Shown here piece after piece: positions 8,943-18,189 of a stretch of DNA of 32,302 bases. The notes beneath the pieces are model-generated. The model made no database searches. It was given only the letters and a program-made list of their open reading frames with translations, and was not told the DNA's origin. Made by a program: the position numbers and the translations under genes. Each line of letters starts with the position of its first letter. Position 1 is the stretch's first letter. The DNA is from Candidatus Methanoxibalbensis ujae. GTDB taxonomy: Archaea; Halobacteriota; Syntropharchaeia; Alkanophagales; Methanospirareceae. The stretch lies in contig JAOQIN010000020.1 of assembly GCA_026134085.1 (NCBI GenBank), positions 1 through 32,302 of the forward strand. The letters run 5' to 3'.

Positions 8943-9998
8943 GTGGCAGCGGGAGTGAGGAGATTGGGGGTTGGAAAGGTTGATTATGATCTGCTGGAGC
9001 ATTTGATAGGATATGGAGGGGTTGAGGATTCAAGCGTGTTGGTGAGGTCTCGCATAGGAGAAGATGCGGCAGTTGTCTCAATATGCGAAAAATTGATCGT
9101 TGTGAAAACTGACCCGATAGTCTGTGTTGAGGAGGACATCGGTTATTATGCACCCATCATAAACGCGAACGACATCGCTGTGATGGGTGCTGTGCCTCGC
9201 TGGTTTCTTGCGACCGTGCTTCTTCCGAGAGATGCTGACGAGCGTCTTGCAGATAAAATATTCAGGCAGATGGACGAGAGCTGCCGAATGCTCAAAGTTT
9301 CAATCATAGGAGGACACACAGAGGTTGTTGCAGACCTTGAGAGACCGATAATCGCGGGCATGATGCTCGGCACTGTTGAGCGTGAGCGGCTTGTGACGAA
9401 ATCAGCAGATGAGGGAGACGCTGTTCTGCTTGTCAAAGGCATCGCAATTGAAGGAACAAGCATAATAGCGAGGGAGAGAGCAGAAGAGGTTCGCAAAAAA
9501 CATGGCAGCAGTTTTCACGAGCGATGCTTGAATTTCGTGCGCACACCCGGCATATCTGTCGTGAGAGAGGCAATGATAGCGAGAGACTTCGCATCCGCAA
9601 TGCATGACCCCACAGAAGGCGGACTGCTCGCAGGAATTTACGAACTTGCAGCCGCTTGCGACAAAGGTGTGATCATATGGCTTGATAAAATTCCGATATA
9701 CGAAGAAACAAAAATATTGTGCGATGATTTTGGATTGAATCCTCTCGCTATATTTGCATCAGGAGCACTTATTGTAACAGTTAATCCCGATAAACTGGAA
9801 TATTTATATCAAAAATATGAAAAAGAGGGAATAAAAGCTGTCAAAATAGGAGAGATAACGGCGAAAGAGAGCGGGATGTGGATGATAAGAGGAAATGAGA
9901 AAGTGCCTTTGAGGTTTTCAGCTAAGGATGAGGTGAGTGTGAAGCTGTTCTCTTCATCAGCACTCAAATCATCATATCATTCATCATATCATTCATGA
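8943..9998 (+). CDS. AIR synthase-related protein (HypE/PurM-like superfamily)
   Basis: RIGEDAAVV, KTDPIV, INANDIAVMGAVPRWFLATVLLP, GGHTEVV, DPTEGGLLAGIYELA, GTG start; ORF ends in SSYHSSYHS. Confidence 0.88.
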   Translation: MAAGVRRLGVGKVDYDLLEHLIGYGGVEDSSVLVRSRIGEDAAVVSICEKLIVVKTDPIVCVEEDIGYYAPIINANDIAVMGAVPRWFLATVLLPRDADERLADKIFRQMDESCRMLKVSIIGGHTEVVADLERPIIAGMMLGTVERERLVTKSADEGDAVLLVKGIAIEGTSIIARERAEEVRKKHGSSFHERCLNFVRTPGISVVREAMIARDFASAMHDPTEGGLLAGIYELAAACDKGVIIWLDKIPIYEETKILCDDFGLNPLAIFASGALIVTVNPDKLEYLYQKYEKEGIKAVKIGEITAKESGMWMIRGNEKVPLRFSAKDEVSVKLFSSSALKSSYHSSYHS

Positions 9999-10057
9999 CC
10001 TGATTGACTCATGAGGATGAGGACTCACGAAGACTCACGACACGACTCATCTCATCA

Positions 10058-10474
10058 TCAGCGTGACATGATCAGAGCATCTTCGTCGCCGTAATAATTG
10101 GGAATTCTCGTTTTGAAAGTGAAGCCGAGTTTTTTGTAAAATTTTATTGCGGTTTCATTGCTCTCTCTCACCTCAACAACAGCTTTTCCTCCAGTTCTTT
10201 TCAGCACTTCATTCATAAGAGCCCTTCCTATGCCCTTTCTGCGCATTGACGGATGGACTGCAACGGATACAACATGTCCATCATCGTGAAATATGATATA
10301 TCCAACCACACGCCTTCGCTCTTCATCCTCGCATACAAGAAAATTCCGCGGAAGTGCAAACGCATAGAACATGAATGTGAACCTGCTGTAAGGGGTTTTT
10401 GGAAAAGCTTTCTTCTCTATCTCCATTATATCATCCAGATCTCGGCGCTCAAATCTCCTTATCCTCACCCGCAT
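10058..10474 (-). CDS. GNAT family N-acetyltransferase, RimI-like (ribosomal protein alanine acetyltransferase)
   Basis: MRVRIRRFERRDLDDIMEIEKKAFPKTPYS, VAVHPSMRRKGIGRALM, VEVRESNETAIKFYKKLGF, PNYYGDEDALIM. Confidence 0.9.
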   Translation of the reverse strand: MRVRIRRFERRDLDDIMEIEKKAFPKTPYSRFTFMFYAFALPRNFLVCEDEERRRVVGYIIFHDDGHVVSVAVHPSMRRKGIGRALMNEVLKRTGGKAVVEVRESNETAIKFYKKLGFTFKTRIPNYYGDEDALIMSR

Positions 10475-10500
10475 CTCTCATCCCGCCTCCCTTCTCATTT

Positions 10501-10556
10501 GTGATGTGCATAATGATGCGATGTGCTCGTGATGTGCATAATGATGCGATGTGCTC
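10501..10556. repeat. Perfect tandem duplication, 28 bp x 2
   Basis: gtgatgtgcataatgatgcgatgtgctc repeated head to tail at 10501-10528 and 10529-10556. Confidence 0.98.
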
Positions 10557-11472
10557 ACAGCCGCATATGCTTGTAATCATTCAATGTCCTTCTCCTCATT
10601 TCGCCATCGGGGAAAACAGTTATCCATCCGCTCCTCCGCTCAATCCTGCGCTCAACCACGCAGCTCCTGCCTATGACAGCATCACTGAGATGCTTAGATG
10701 CGCGTGCATATGCACGTTTGAGGTCCTCCTCAGTTGCATCTCTTGAAATGTTCTCGCTGCTCATATGAGATCTAAATGGATTTATGCGAAAATCTATGCG
10801 CTCTTTGCTTATTTTATAAAGCGATGACACAAATTCAGCAATCTTTTCTATCTCATCATCACCAATAACATCAGGAATGAGAACGGTGTTTATTATGATT
10901 TTTGTCTTCTTGCTTGCATTTTTTATGTTTTCAATAATATTTTTGTTCGTGAATCCCGTATACCATATGTGAAGTGATTCATCATACGCCTTCATATCGA
11001 ACATCACCTCGCTCAATCCGGCTGATATCAATTCATCAAGGTAATCATCATCAAGCAAGAAACCGTTCGTGTCCAATATGATTTTGGAAGCGATATTTCG
11101 CAATTTTCTGACGAGATTTACCAGATATTCCCTGTGTAATGTGGGTTCTCCTCCAGTTATGACTGCTTCTTCAACATGATTGCATCCGTAATAGCGAATT
11201 ATTGCGTGATTTATCAGTTGTGATAGCTCATCAACACGCATACATTTGCCAACAGTATATCTTGCAATGCTGAAACAGCCCTTGCATCTGAAGTTGCACC
11301 CGGAAAGCGTGATCCACACGCGTGGTTTCACCTCGGAGAGTGTGATGAAGGGGACATGCCTGCATTTTTCTGCAATCGCTGCCGCGGCTTCATCACCGCT
11401 CATGTATTTAGATTGTGATTCATAATACAAAGGCGCGCCACAGCTCAGGTGTGAAAATGAGGCAGGCGGCAC
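10555..11472 (-). CDS. Radical SAM protein (activating-enzyme-like)
   Basis: CNFRCKGCF (CxxxCxxC), ITGGEPTLHREYL, ILDTNGFLLD, MFDMKAYDESLHIWYTG. Confidence 0.85.
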   Translation of the reverse strand: MPPASFSHLSCGAPLYYESQSKYMSGDEAAAAIAEKCRHVPFITLSEVKPRVWITLSGCNFRCKGCFSIARYTVGKCMRVDELSQLINHAIIRYYGCNHVEEAVITGGEPTLHREYLVNLVRKLRNIASKIILDTNGFLLDDDYLDELISAGLSEVMFDMKAYDESLHIWYTGFTNKNIIENIKNASKKTKIIINTVLIPDVIGDDEIEKIAEFVSSLYKISKERIDFRINPFRSHMSSENISRDATEEDLKRAYARASKHLSDAVIGRSCVVERRIERRSGWITVFPDGEMRRRTLNDYKHMRL

Positions 11473-11525
11473 ATTACATCATAATATAACAGGTGTCATC
11501 CAAATCTTATATGGTGATTGGGATC

Positions 11526-11822
11526 ATGGCAAATATCAAAAATTTTAAGGAGAGGGGAGGGAAAAGGAGAGGAAATCTGCAGATAATCGCTGACATTCTG
11601 CGTGTCCTGGAGGACAATGGAGGTGCAGCCAGGAAGACTGAGATTGTTTACAGGGCCAATCTGAACGCAAAGCGTGCAGGCGTTTATCTCAACCTCATGG
11701 AGGAGAGGGGTTTTATCAGTCGTGACAATTTTTTATATTACATAACTGATAAGGGCAGAGATTTCCTGGCGAATTACCGGCAGATAGAAACAATATTGGA
11801 AGCGGCGTCGTGTGATCGCTGA
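11526..11822 (+). CDS. Winged helix-turn-helix DNA-binding protein (archaeal Sso10a/ArnR1-like)
   Basis: RRGNLQIIADILRVLEDNGGAARKTEIVYRANLNAKRAGVYLNLMEERGFISRDNFLYYITDKGRDFL; internal ATG at 11526 preferred over ORF start 11493. Confidence 0.75.
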   Translation: MANIKNFKERGGKRRGNLQIIADILRVLEDNGGAARKTEIVYRANLNAKRAGVYLNLMEERGFISRDNFLYYITDKGRDFLANYRQIETILEAASCDR

Positions 11823-12131
11823 GATTGAGATCATACAGCGTTGTGATTTTATCCTGTTGTTTGTTGTTTGGAGTGCGAGGTTGCACATCAGGGGCTTGAG
11901 CCCCGCCGTGAAGCTCTGGCTCCGGGCATCATTCCGAGCGGAGATGAATGACGCTTTCGCCAAATTTGATTCAGCCTTATTTATATGAGTCTCCGATTGA
12001 GCGGGATTTTGTGGGAAGGGAGATAAAGGAAAAGAATTTGCGTCGTCGCTTGGATTTTCTCAGCGGCAAGGTGTTGGTGGATAAGTGCTGGAGGACAGGT
12101 TCTGGAGGATGCACGAAATGCCTGTCCGAAG

Positions 12132-13265
12132 TTATTCATCCTCATGACCATGACGGCCGACGAGCGGGCAGACAGGGTCCTCAGCGAGGAAATCTCCGTG
12201 AACTGCAAACGCCCTTGAGCGGCAGCCGCCGCATATGTTGAGATATTTACACGATGAGCAATAACCTTTTATCGCCCTCTCCCGCAGTTTTTTGAACTCC
12301 GAAGAACTTCTGACAATTTCAAGAAAGCTTTTCTCGCGCAAATTCCCGACTTTAAGAGGCAGATAGGCGCATGGTGCCACATCTCCGTTGGGAAATATGT
12401 GGAAACGTGTGATGCCCGCTGTGCAGCCTACAAATTTTCTGCTCAAATTGTCATCAACAATGCCACATTCATGGAGAAATGCCCAAAACTGCGGGTTACA
12501 TATGGGCTTCAGCCATACTCCCGTGTGAGGCTGCATGCGCAGCACGAGGTTGAAGAATGCTCGGTCCTCTTCAGCAGAGAGACAGGCGTCTGAGATGTTC
12601 CTGCCGCGACCGACTGCGATCAGATAGATGAGGTATATGCGAAATGCATCAAGCTCATCGGCTAAGCGAATTATTCCGGGAATCTCCCCGTAGTTCAGCC
12701 GGGAGACTGTTGTGAACAGCTGAAATGCGAGACCTGCACGCTTGCATGCGCTTATCCCTTTCATCATCTCAGCGAATGCTCCACTCACACCTCTGAACTC
12801 ATCGTGGAATGATCCCACGCCGTCAATGCTTATCGCAGCCCGCTCAAGACCTGCTGATTTGAGCTTTCTTGCCACATCCTCGTTTATGAGCGTGCCATTT
12901 GTCGCCATCACAACCTGCATGTCAAATGATGCTGCATACTCAATCAGATCGTATATATCCTCACGGATAAGTGGCTCTCCACCGGTGAATGCAAACTTCA
13001 CATGCCCCATTTTCGCAGCCTCCTCTATCAGCGACATGCATTCGTCCGTTGAAAGCTCTTCATCGGGAAAATCGCTTATTGAGCAGTGCTTGCATGACAG
13101 ATTGCATCGCTTCGTAACGGCAATCACAACTTCAGCAGGCATATACGAGAAGCAACCAGTGCCGACAGTGTCGTTCGCGAATACCTTATCGCTGTTTGCG
13201 GCAAACCACTCCCTTATCGTCAACTTTTCTTCAGTCTCAGCCGCTGACAGTGCATCCAGCTGCAT
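12132..13265 (-). CDS. Radical SAM/SPASM domain protein (AhbC/AhbD/NirJ/PqqE-like)
   Basis: CNLSCKHCSI (CxxxCxxC), FTGGEPLIREDIYDL, C-terminal SPASM-like cysteines CSSCKYLNICGGCRSRAFAVHGDFLAEDPVC. Confidence 0.88.
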   Translation of the reverse strand: MQLDALSAAETEEKLTIREWFAANSDKVFANDTVGTGCFSYMPAEVVIAVTKRCNLSCKHCSISDFPDEELSTDECMSLIEEAAKMGHVKFAFTGGEPLIREDIYDLIEYAASFDMQVVMATNGTLINEDVARKLKSAGLERAAISIDGVGSFHDEFRGVSGAFAEMMKGISACKRAGLAFQLFTTVSRLNYGEIPGIIRLADELDAFRIYLIYLIAVGRGRNISDACLSAEEDRAFFNLVLRMQPHTGVWLKPICNPQFWAFLHECGIVDDNLSRKFVGCTAGITRFHIFPNGDVAPCAYLPLKVGNLREKSFLEIVRSSSEFKKLRERAIKGYCSSCKYLNICGGCRSRAFAVHGDFLAEDPVCPLVGRHGHEDE

Positions 13266-13343
13266 CCTTCATCATCACCTCTGTTCTCCTCAACATTCAT
13301 CTCGCACCATGCGATATATATAGCGCCGACTTCGCGCCCACCG

Positions 13344-13383
13344 CAGCATTCAGCCTCAACGCACAGCATTCAGCCTCAACGCA
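13344..13383. repeat. Perfect tandem duplication, 20 bp x 2
   Basis: cagcattcagcctcaacgca at 13344-13363 and 13364-13383. Confidence 0.97.
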
Positions 13384-13806
13384 TAAGAGAATAAGAGATG
13401 AATTATATAATGAATCCGGAAAAGTTTACTTCAGATGGTGAAGGAATGGGAGGAATGATGGAGGAGTTGCGGTAATTATTGCCCAGCGCATGAGGTATAA
13501 ATATTGAGAGAAATTCTTACCAGTGGATTACAAAAAATGAGTGTGTTATAGATTGAGATTGTGGTTCGTAGTTCTGCTTTTCCGATATTATAATATTAAT
13601 ATTAAAGCGAATTAATAAATCAAATAATTAAACCAAATCAAATAAATTATGTCGGATCAAATTCCTAATATTAAACTAAATAATAAAACAATAAAATAAT
13701 AAAAAAACAAAAAAGAGCAACAAAATCAATGACCCAATGAGGAGCGCCTGAGCCTGTTGCCCTGCGATTGATGTTGTTACAGCTGAGTGGGCAGTATACA
13801 GATAAA

Positions 13807-14913
13807 ATGAGCATAACTGCGGAGATAAGGAGGATAGAGGAGGAGCTGCGCAATACACCGTACAACAAGGCGACAGAACACCACATAGGCAGGTTGAAGG
13901 CGAAGCTCGCGAGATTGCGAGGCGAACTGGAGAAGGAGCGGAGTCGTCGCAGCGGTGGAGGTGCGGCGCCTTTCAGGAAGGCAGGGGATGCCACTGTTGT
14001 TCTTGTGGGATTTCCCTCGGTTGGCAAGTCAACACTCCTGAACAGCCTCACGAACGCGTGCTCCGCGGTAGCGGAATATGATTTCACAACGATCTCAGTT
14101 GTGCCGGGAATGCTCAAATACAAATCCGCCGAAATTCAGGTGCTTGATGTGCCGGGCATCGTTGAAGGCGCTTCGTCAGGACGCGGTCGTGGCAGAGAAG
14201 TGCTCTCTGTAATCAGAAACGCTGACCTCATAATAATCGTAACAGATGTCCTTCGCTGTGATGTTCAGAAAATCATTGAGGAGCTGCGAAACGCCGGCAT
14301 CCGCATAAATGAATCTCCGCCAGCGGTGAAGATAGTGAAAAAGGCAAAAGGAGGAATATCTATATACGCTGACGAAATCCAGATTGAGGAGAAAACATTG
14401 CACGCAATACTAAAAGAATACAAAATACACAACGCAGATGTCTTCATTCGCGAGAAAAACATCACAATTGAGCGCTTCATAGATGCAATAGAGGGGAACC
14501 GCAGATATGTACCCGCCATAATTGCGGTAAACAAGATAGATATGCTTGATGACGGAGGAGCAGACGGGATCACGAGAATAATTGAGCGCATAAAAGGCGT
14601 TGATAAAAGTTCAATTCTGCCGATTTCAGCGGAAAAAGGGACGAACATAGAGATGCTGAAGGATATGATATATGAGAAGATGAGATTCATACGAGTGTTT
14701 TTGAGACCTCCCGGAAAACAGGTGGAGAAGGAGCCTATGGTGCTGCGTGAGGGTGCAAAAGTAGGCGATGTGTGCGATAAAATACACGGAAATATGAGGA
14801 GCAGGTTCAAATATGCACGTGTATGGGGAAAATCTGTCAAATATGACGGTCAGCGTGTGGGAGCGGAGCACGAGCTGTGCGATGGCGATACGGTCTCAAT
14901 ATTCGTCAGATAA
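13807..14913 (+). CDS. OBG/DRG-family GTPase with C-terminal TGS domain
   Basis: GFPSVGKSTLLNSLTNA (G1), DVPGIVEGASSGRGRG, NKID, TGS-like C-term ARVWGKSVKYDGQRVGAEHELCDGDTVSIFVR; start at 13768 or 13807. Confidence 0.93.
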   Translation: MSITAEIRRIEEELRNTPYNKATEHHIGRLKAKLARLRGELEKERSRRSGGGAAPFRKAGDATVVLVGFPSVGKSTLLNSLTNACSAVAEYDFTTISVVPGMLKYKSAEIQVLDVPGIVEGASSGRGRGREVLSVIRNADLIIIVTDVLRCDVQKIIEELRNAGIRINESPPAVKIVKKAKGGISIYADEIQIEEKTLHAILKEYKIHNADVFIREKNITIERFIDAIEGNRRYVPAIIAVNKIDMLDDGGADGITRIIERIKGVDKSSILPISAEKGTNIEMLKDMIYEKMRFIRVFLRPPGKQVEKEPMVLREGAKVGDVCDKIHGNMRSRFKYARVWGKSVKYDGQRVGAEHELCDGDTVSIFVR

Positions 14914-15186
14914 TGCCGCTTCAGGCCATACATGCCTCATCATCTAAAGCCTCTTTACCCAAAACGCCGTCCTATCCAGTCTGCTCATCTGTCCCATCTC
15001 GCATGAGCGGGCGAAAGAAGACATGGCTTATGCACAGTATGTGCAGCAGACTTTCGGTTTTTGTGCGAAAACCTAAATTTTTTAGAACAACTTATTTCAA
15101 AAACTAAATTCAAATTGAAGTTATGGGAGCATTATTGTATGGAGGGAGCAATAAAGCGGTGCTTGACGGAGGTGAATGGTGGCGGA

Positions 15187-15462
15187 ATGCGTAAGAAGTT
15201 GAGTGATATGGTTCCCGGTGAGAGAGGAAGGGTTTTTCGTGTGGATGGAGAGATTCGTCGCAGGCTGATGGACATGGGCATTGTCAGGGGTGCGACTGTT
15301 GAGCTCGTGCGCAGAGCTCCGCTTGGAGATCCGGTTGAGATAAGCGTAAGAGGATACAATCTGTCGCTGCGTGGATCGGAGGCTGAGAAAGTTCATGTGG
15401 AAATATATGACAGCAGCGAAACTGAGATGGACGATACCGAGGCGTTGAGGAGAGATGAGTGA
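15187..15462 (+). CDS. feoA: FeoA-domain protein (ferrous iron transport), first copy
   Basis: MRKKLSDMVPGERGRVFRVDGEIRRRLMDMGIVRGATVELVRRAPLGDPVEISVRGYNLSLRGSEAEKVHVE; SD-like ggaggtg upstream; start could be 15139. Confidence 0.88.
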   Translation: MRKKLSDMVPGERGRVFRVDGEIRRRLMDMGIVRGATVELVRRAPLGDPVEISVRGYNLSLRGSEAEKVHVEIYDSSETEMDDTEALRRDE

Positions 15463-15503
15463 GATGAATGAAATGAGTGAGATGAGTGAAATGAGGTGAT
15501 GAG

Positions 15504-15974
15504 ATGCGATCAAGAGGCAGGATATCTGGATTGAGGAGTTTGATAGAGCATTTGAGTGAGGATTTGAAGCATTTGCATTCTGATGTTGAGGATCTGAAAG
15601 AACAGGCAGAACAGAGCGAGACAGCAGCAACCGAGGAGTTCAGGAGGCGCCTCAATGAGGTTGACGAGCATCTTCACGATATTCTGAGGCACAGTGATGA
15701 GCTGAGAAGTGCTGTTCCTCTTGCTTATCTTTCTGATGGTGATGAGGGAGAGATTGTTGAAATCAGAGGTGGTGGGGGCATCACACGCAGGCTCATTGAC
15801 ATGGGATTCACTCCATCCACAAAAATTCGTGTGCTCAAGTCCTCACCGCCCGGACCCATGCTTCTCAGCGTGAGAGGAGCGAGGATCGCGATAGGCAGAG
15901 GTGTCGCGATGAAAATATTTGTGAGCTGTGACTGCGATCATAAATCATCCTGCGATCATAAATCTCAAATGTAA
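15504..15974 (+). CDS. FeoA-domain protein with N-terminal coiled-coil extension, second copy
   Basis: N-term LIEHLSEDLKHLHSDVEDLKEQAEQ...EEFRRRLNEVDEHLHDIL; C-term FeoA: GDEGEIVEIRGGGGITRRLIDMGFTPSTKIRVLKSSPPGPMLLSVRGARIAIGRGVAMKIFV. Confidence 0.88.
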   Translation: MRSRGRISGLRSLIEHLSEDLKHLHSDVEDLKEQAEQSETAATEEFRRRLNEVDEHLHDILRHSDELRSAVPLAYLSDGDEGEIVEIRGGGGITRRLIDMGFTPSTKIRVLKSSPPGPMLLSVRGARIAIGRGVAMKIFVSCDCDHKSSCDHKSQM

Positions 15975-16006
15975 ATGGAGAATGGAGAAGAGTTGAAGGA
16001 GATGAG

Positions 16007-16723
16007 GTGAAAATGATAACCGCTGCACTCATCGGAAATCCCAATGTCGGCAAGACGGCTCTCTTCAACAGATTGACGGGTATGAAGCAGCATGTCGGAA
16101 ACTGGCCGGGCGTTACTGTTGAGAAGAAGGTGGGAAAATGTGTGCATAAAGGTGAAGAAATTATAATTGTTGATCTTCCTGGCATTTATAGTTTGACTGC
16201 AAATGCGATAGATGAGTTGATTGCACGAAATTATATTGTTGAGGAGCATCCTGATGTTGTAATAGATATTGTTGATGCGACAAATTTGGAGCGCAATCTG
16301 TATTTGACTCTTCTTCTGATTGAGCTTGAGGTCAAGTTGGTTGTTGCGTTGAACATGTGGGATGTTGTTCGTGAGCGTGGCACTGGGATAGATGTCAAGA
16401 TGCTCAGTGCATTTCTCGGCTGTCCTGTTGTTCCGACTGTTGCGACAACGGGTGAGGGAGTTGAGGCTTTGAAAGATGCGATCTTGAATGTTGCGAAGGA
16501 GAAAGGTGGGCGGAGAAAAGTGTTTTTCTCGTATGGAAGGGACATAGAGGCGTTGATAAAGCGTGTTGAGGAAGTGTTGCGCAGGGACAGGAGCATCGCA
16601 TCAAAATATCCCACGAGATGGTTCGCGATAAAACTCATAGAGCGTGATGAATGGGCATTGAAGAAAATAGAGGGAAGTCCCGTGAGGCAGATGGTGGAGG
16701 AAGCATTGAAGGAGGTGATATGA
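16007..16723 (+). CDS. feoB: Ferrous iron transporter B, N-terminal GTPase part (split FeoB)
   Basis: LIGNPNVGKTALFNRLTGMKQHVGNWPGVTVEKKVG, DLPGIYSLTANAIDELIARNYI, LNMWD; ends at TGA immediately before the in-frame GTG of the next ORF. Confidence 0.93.
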   Translation: MKMITAALIGNPNVGKTALFNRLTGMKQHVGNWPGVTVEKKVGKCVHKGEEIIIVDLPGIYSLTANAIDELIARNYIVEEHPDVVIDIVDATNLERNLYLTLLLIELEVKLVVALNMWDVVRERGTGIDVKMLSAFLGCPVVPTVATTGEGVEALKDAILNVAKEKGGRRKVFFSYGRDIEALIKRVEEVLRRDRSIASKYPTRWFAIKLIERDEWALKKIEGSPVRQMVEEALKEVI

Positions 16724-18046
16724 GTGAGCGCTGCCCTCAGCGACGGGCTCAGTGACGGGGACACTGAAGCTCTTATTGCGGAGAGGCGATATGAGATCAT
16801 ATCAAAGATAGTTTCTGAAGTCGTTAGGGAAAAGAGGAGGGAATGGACAAAAACAGACCTTTTTGATCATGTTTTTCTGCATAAAGTGCTCGGCATACCA
16901 ATATTTCTTGCCTTGTTATGGGCAGTATTCCAGTTCACATTCACATTTTCTGAGCCTTTTATGGTGATGATAGAGATTTTCTTTGGATGGCTCGGCACAG
17001 TTGCAGCGCAAAATATTGAAAATGAGATGATTGCATCGTTTGTTTCTGACGGAGTATGCAATGGTCTTGGATCTGTCCTCGTGTTTGTGCCTCCCATATT
17101 TTCGCTGTTCTTCGCGCTTGCGGTGCTTGAGGACAGCGGATATCTCGCGAGGGCGGCATTTGTGATGGATCGTTTGATGTACAGAATGGGTCTTCACGGA
17201 CGCTCTTTCATACCGTTGATGTGTGGTTTTGGTTGTAACATACCTGGAATAATGGCAACCCGCAGCATAGAGAGCGAGAAAGATCGCATGATAACCATAC
17301 TGGTAAACCCGTTGATGAGCTGTGGAGCGAGGTTGCCTGTTTATGTGCTCATTTCAGGTGTGATATTTGGAGGAGGTTATGCAGCTGGAACTGCTATATT
17401 CTGCATATATGTGCTTGGAATCGCGCTTGCAGTCATCATGGCGCTCATATTCCGCAGGACAATTTTCAGGGGAAAACCATCTGCGTTCGTGCTTGAGCTG
17501 CCGAGATACATTATGCCGACTGTGCGAAGCACGCTGATTCACACGTGGGAGCGCGGGAAGTATTTCCTGATGAAGGCTGGAACGATCATTTTCGGCGTGA
17601 TGATTGTTGTATGGTTTCTGACAGTGATGCCGTGGGATGCGACGAATGGCGGTGAAATCATAGAAAAATCGCTGATCGCTCAGTTCGGGAAGGTCATTGA
17701 GCCTGTTTTCAGACCATTTGGATGGGATTGGATGGCAGCTGTCGCCCTTTTCTTCGGTTTCCTCGCCAAGGAGGTTGTTGTGGGCACTTATGGACTGCTT
17801 CTCGGCGGAGGGGAGGAAGAGGAGGCTGTGAAGGATGCTCTCGCAGGCGTCTTCACGCCGCTTACAGGTTTTGCGTTCATGGCATTCACACTCATCTATG
17901 TGCCATGCGTCGCGGCAGTCGCAACAATTTACAGGGAGACAAACTCATTGAAATGGACAATATTCGCAGTGGCATATCTTGTCGCGCTTGCATTCATCGT
18001 CGCAGCAATCATAATCGGCATCGGACACCTGCTTGGATTTTCATGA
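16724..18046 (+). CDS. feoB: Ferrous iron transporter B, C-terminal membrane part (split FeoB)
   Basis: GTG start with SD GGAGGTGA at 16711-16718; FeoB Gate/membrane motifs VLEDSGYLARAAFVMDRLMYRMGLHGRSFIPLMCGFGCNIPGIMATRSIE, LVNPLMSCGARLPVYVLISG, GFLAKEVVVGTYG. Confidence 0.93.
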   Translation: MSAALSDGLSDGDTEALIAERRYEIISKIVSEVVREKRREWTKTDLFDHVFLHKVLGIPIFLALLWAVFQFTFTFSEPFMVMIEIFFGWLGTVAAQNIENEMIASFVSDGVCNGLGSVLVFVPPIFSLFFALAVLEDSGYLARAAFVMDRLMYRMGLHGRSFIPLMCGFGCNIPGIMATRSIESEKDRMITILVNPLMSCGARLPVYVLISGVIFGGGYAAGTAIFCIYVLGIALAVIMALIFRRTIFRGKPSAFVLELPRYIMPTVRSTLIHTWERGKYFLMKAGTIIFGVMIVVWFLTVMPWDATNGGEIIEKSLIAQFGKVIEPVFRPFGWDWMAAVALFFGFLAKEVVVGTYGLLLGGGEEEEAVKDALAGVFTPLTGFAFMAFTLIYVPCVAAVATIYRETNSLKWTIFAVAYLVALAFIVAAIIIGIGHLLGFS

Positions 18047-18189
18047 TTTCCGCTGCGCCGTATGCATGATTGGATGATTGGGATTGGATGATTGGAGATT
18101 GGATGTTGGATGATCGCATGATTGCATGTGTTCTCGGCGGACAGGCGGATAGAGGAGGCGGATACAGAAGGATAAAGGAGGAGAATAAA

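Noticed and set aside
14265-14840. 191 aa minus-strand ORF
   Set aside because: Antisense to the OBG/DRG GTPase
15504-15504. Possible selenocysteine/TGA recoding in the window generally
   Set aside because: TGA is the dominant normal stop for nearly all recognised genes here, and no SECIS-like element was identified; the FeoB TGA is better explained by termination-reinitiation
16231-16800. 189 aa minus-strand ORF
   Set aside because: Antisense to FeoB
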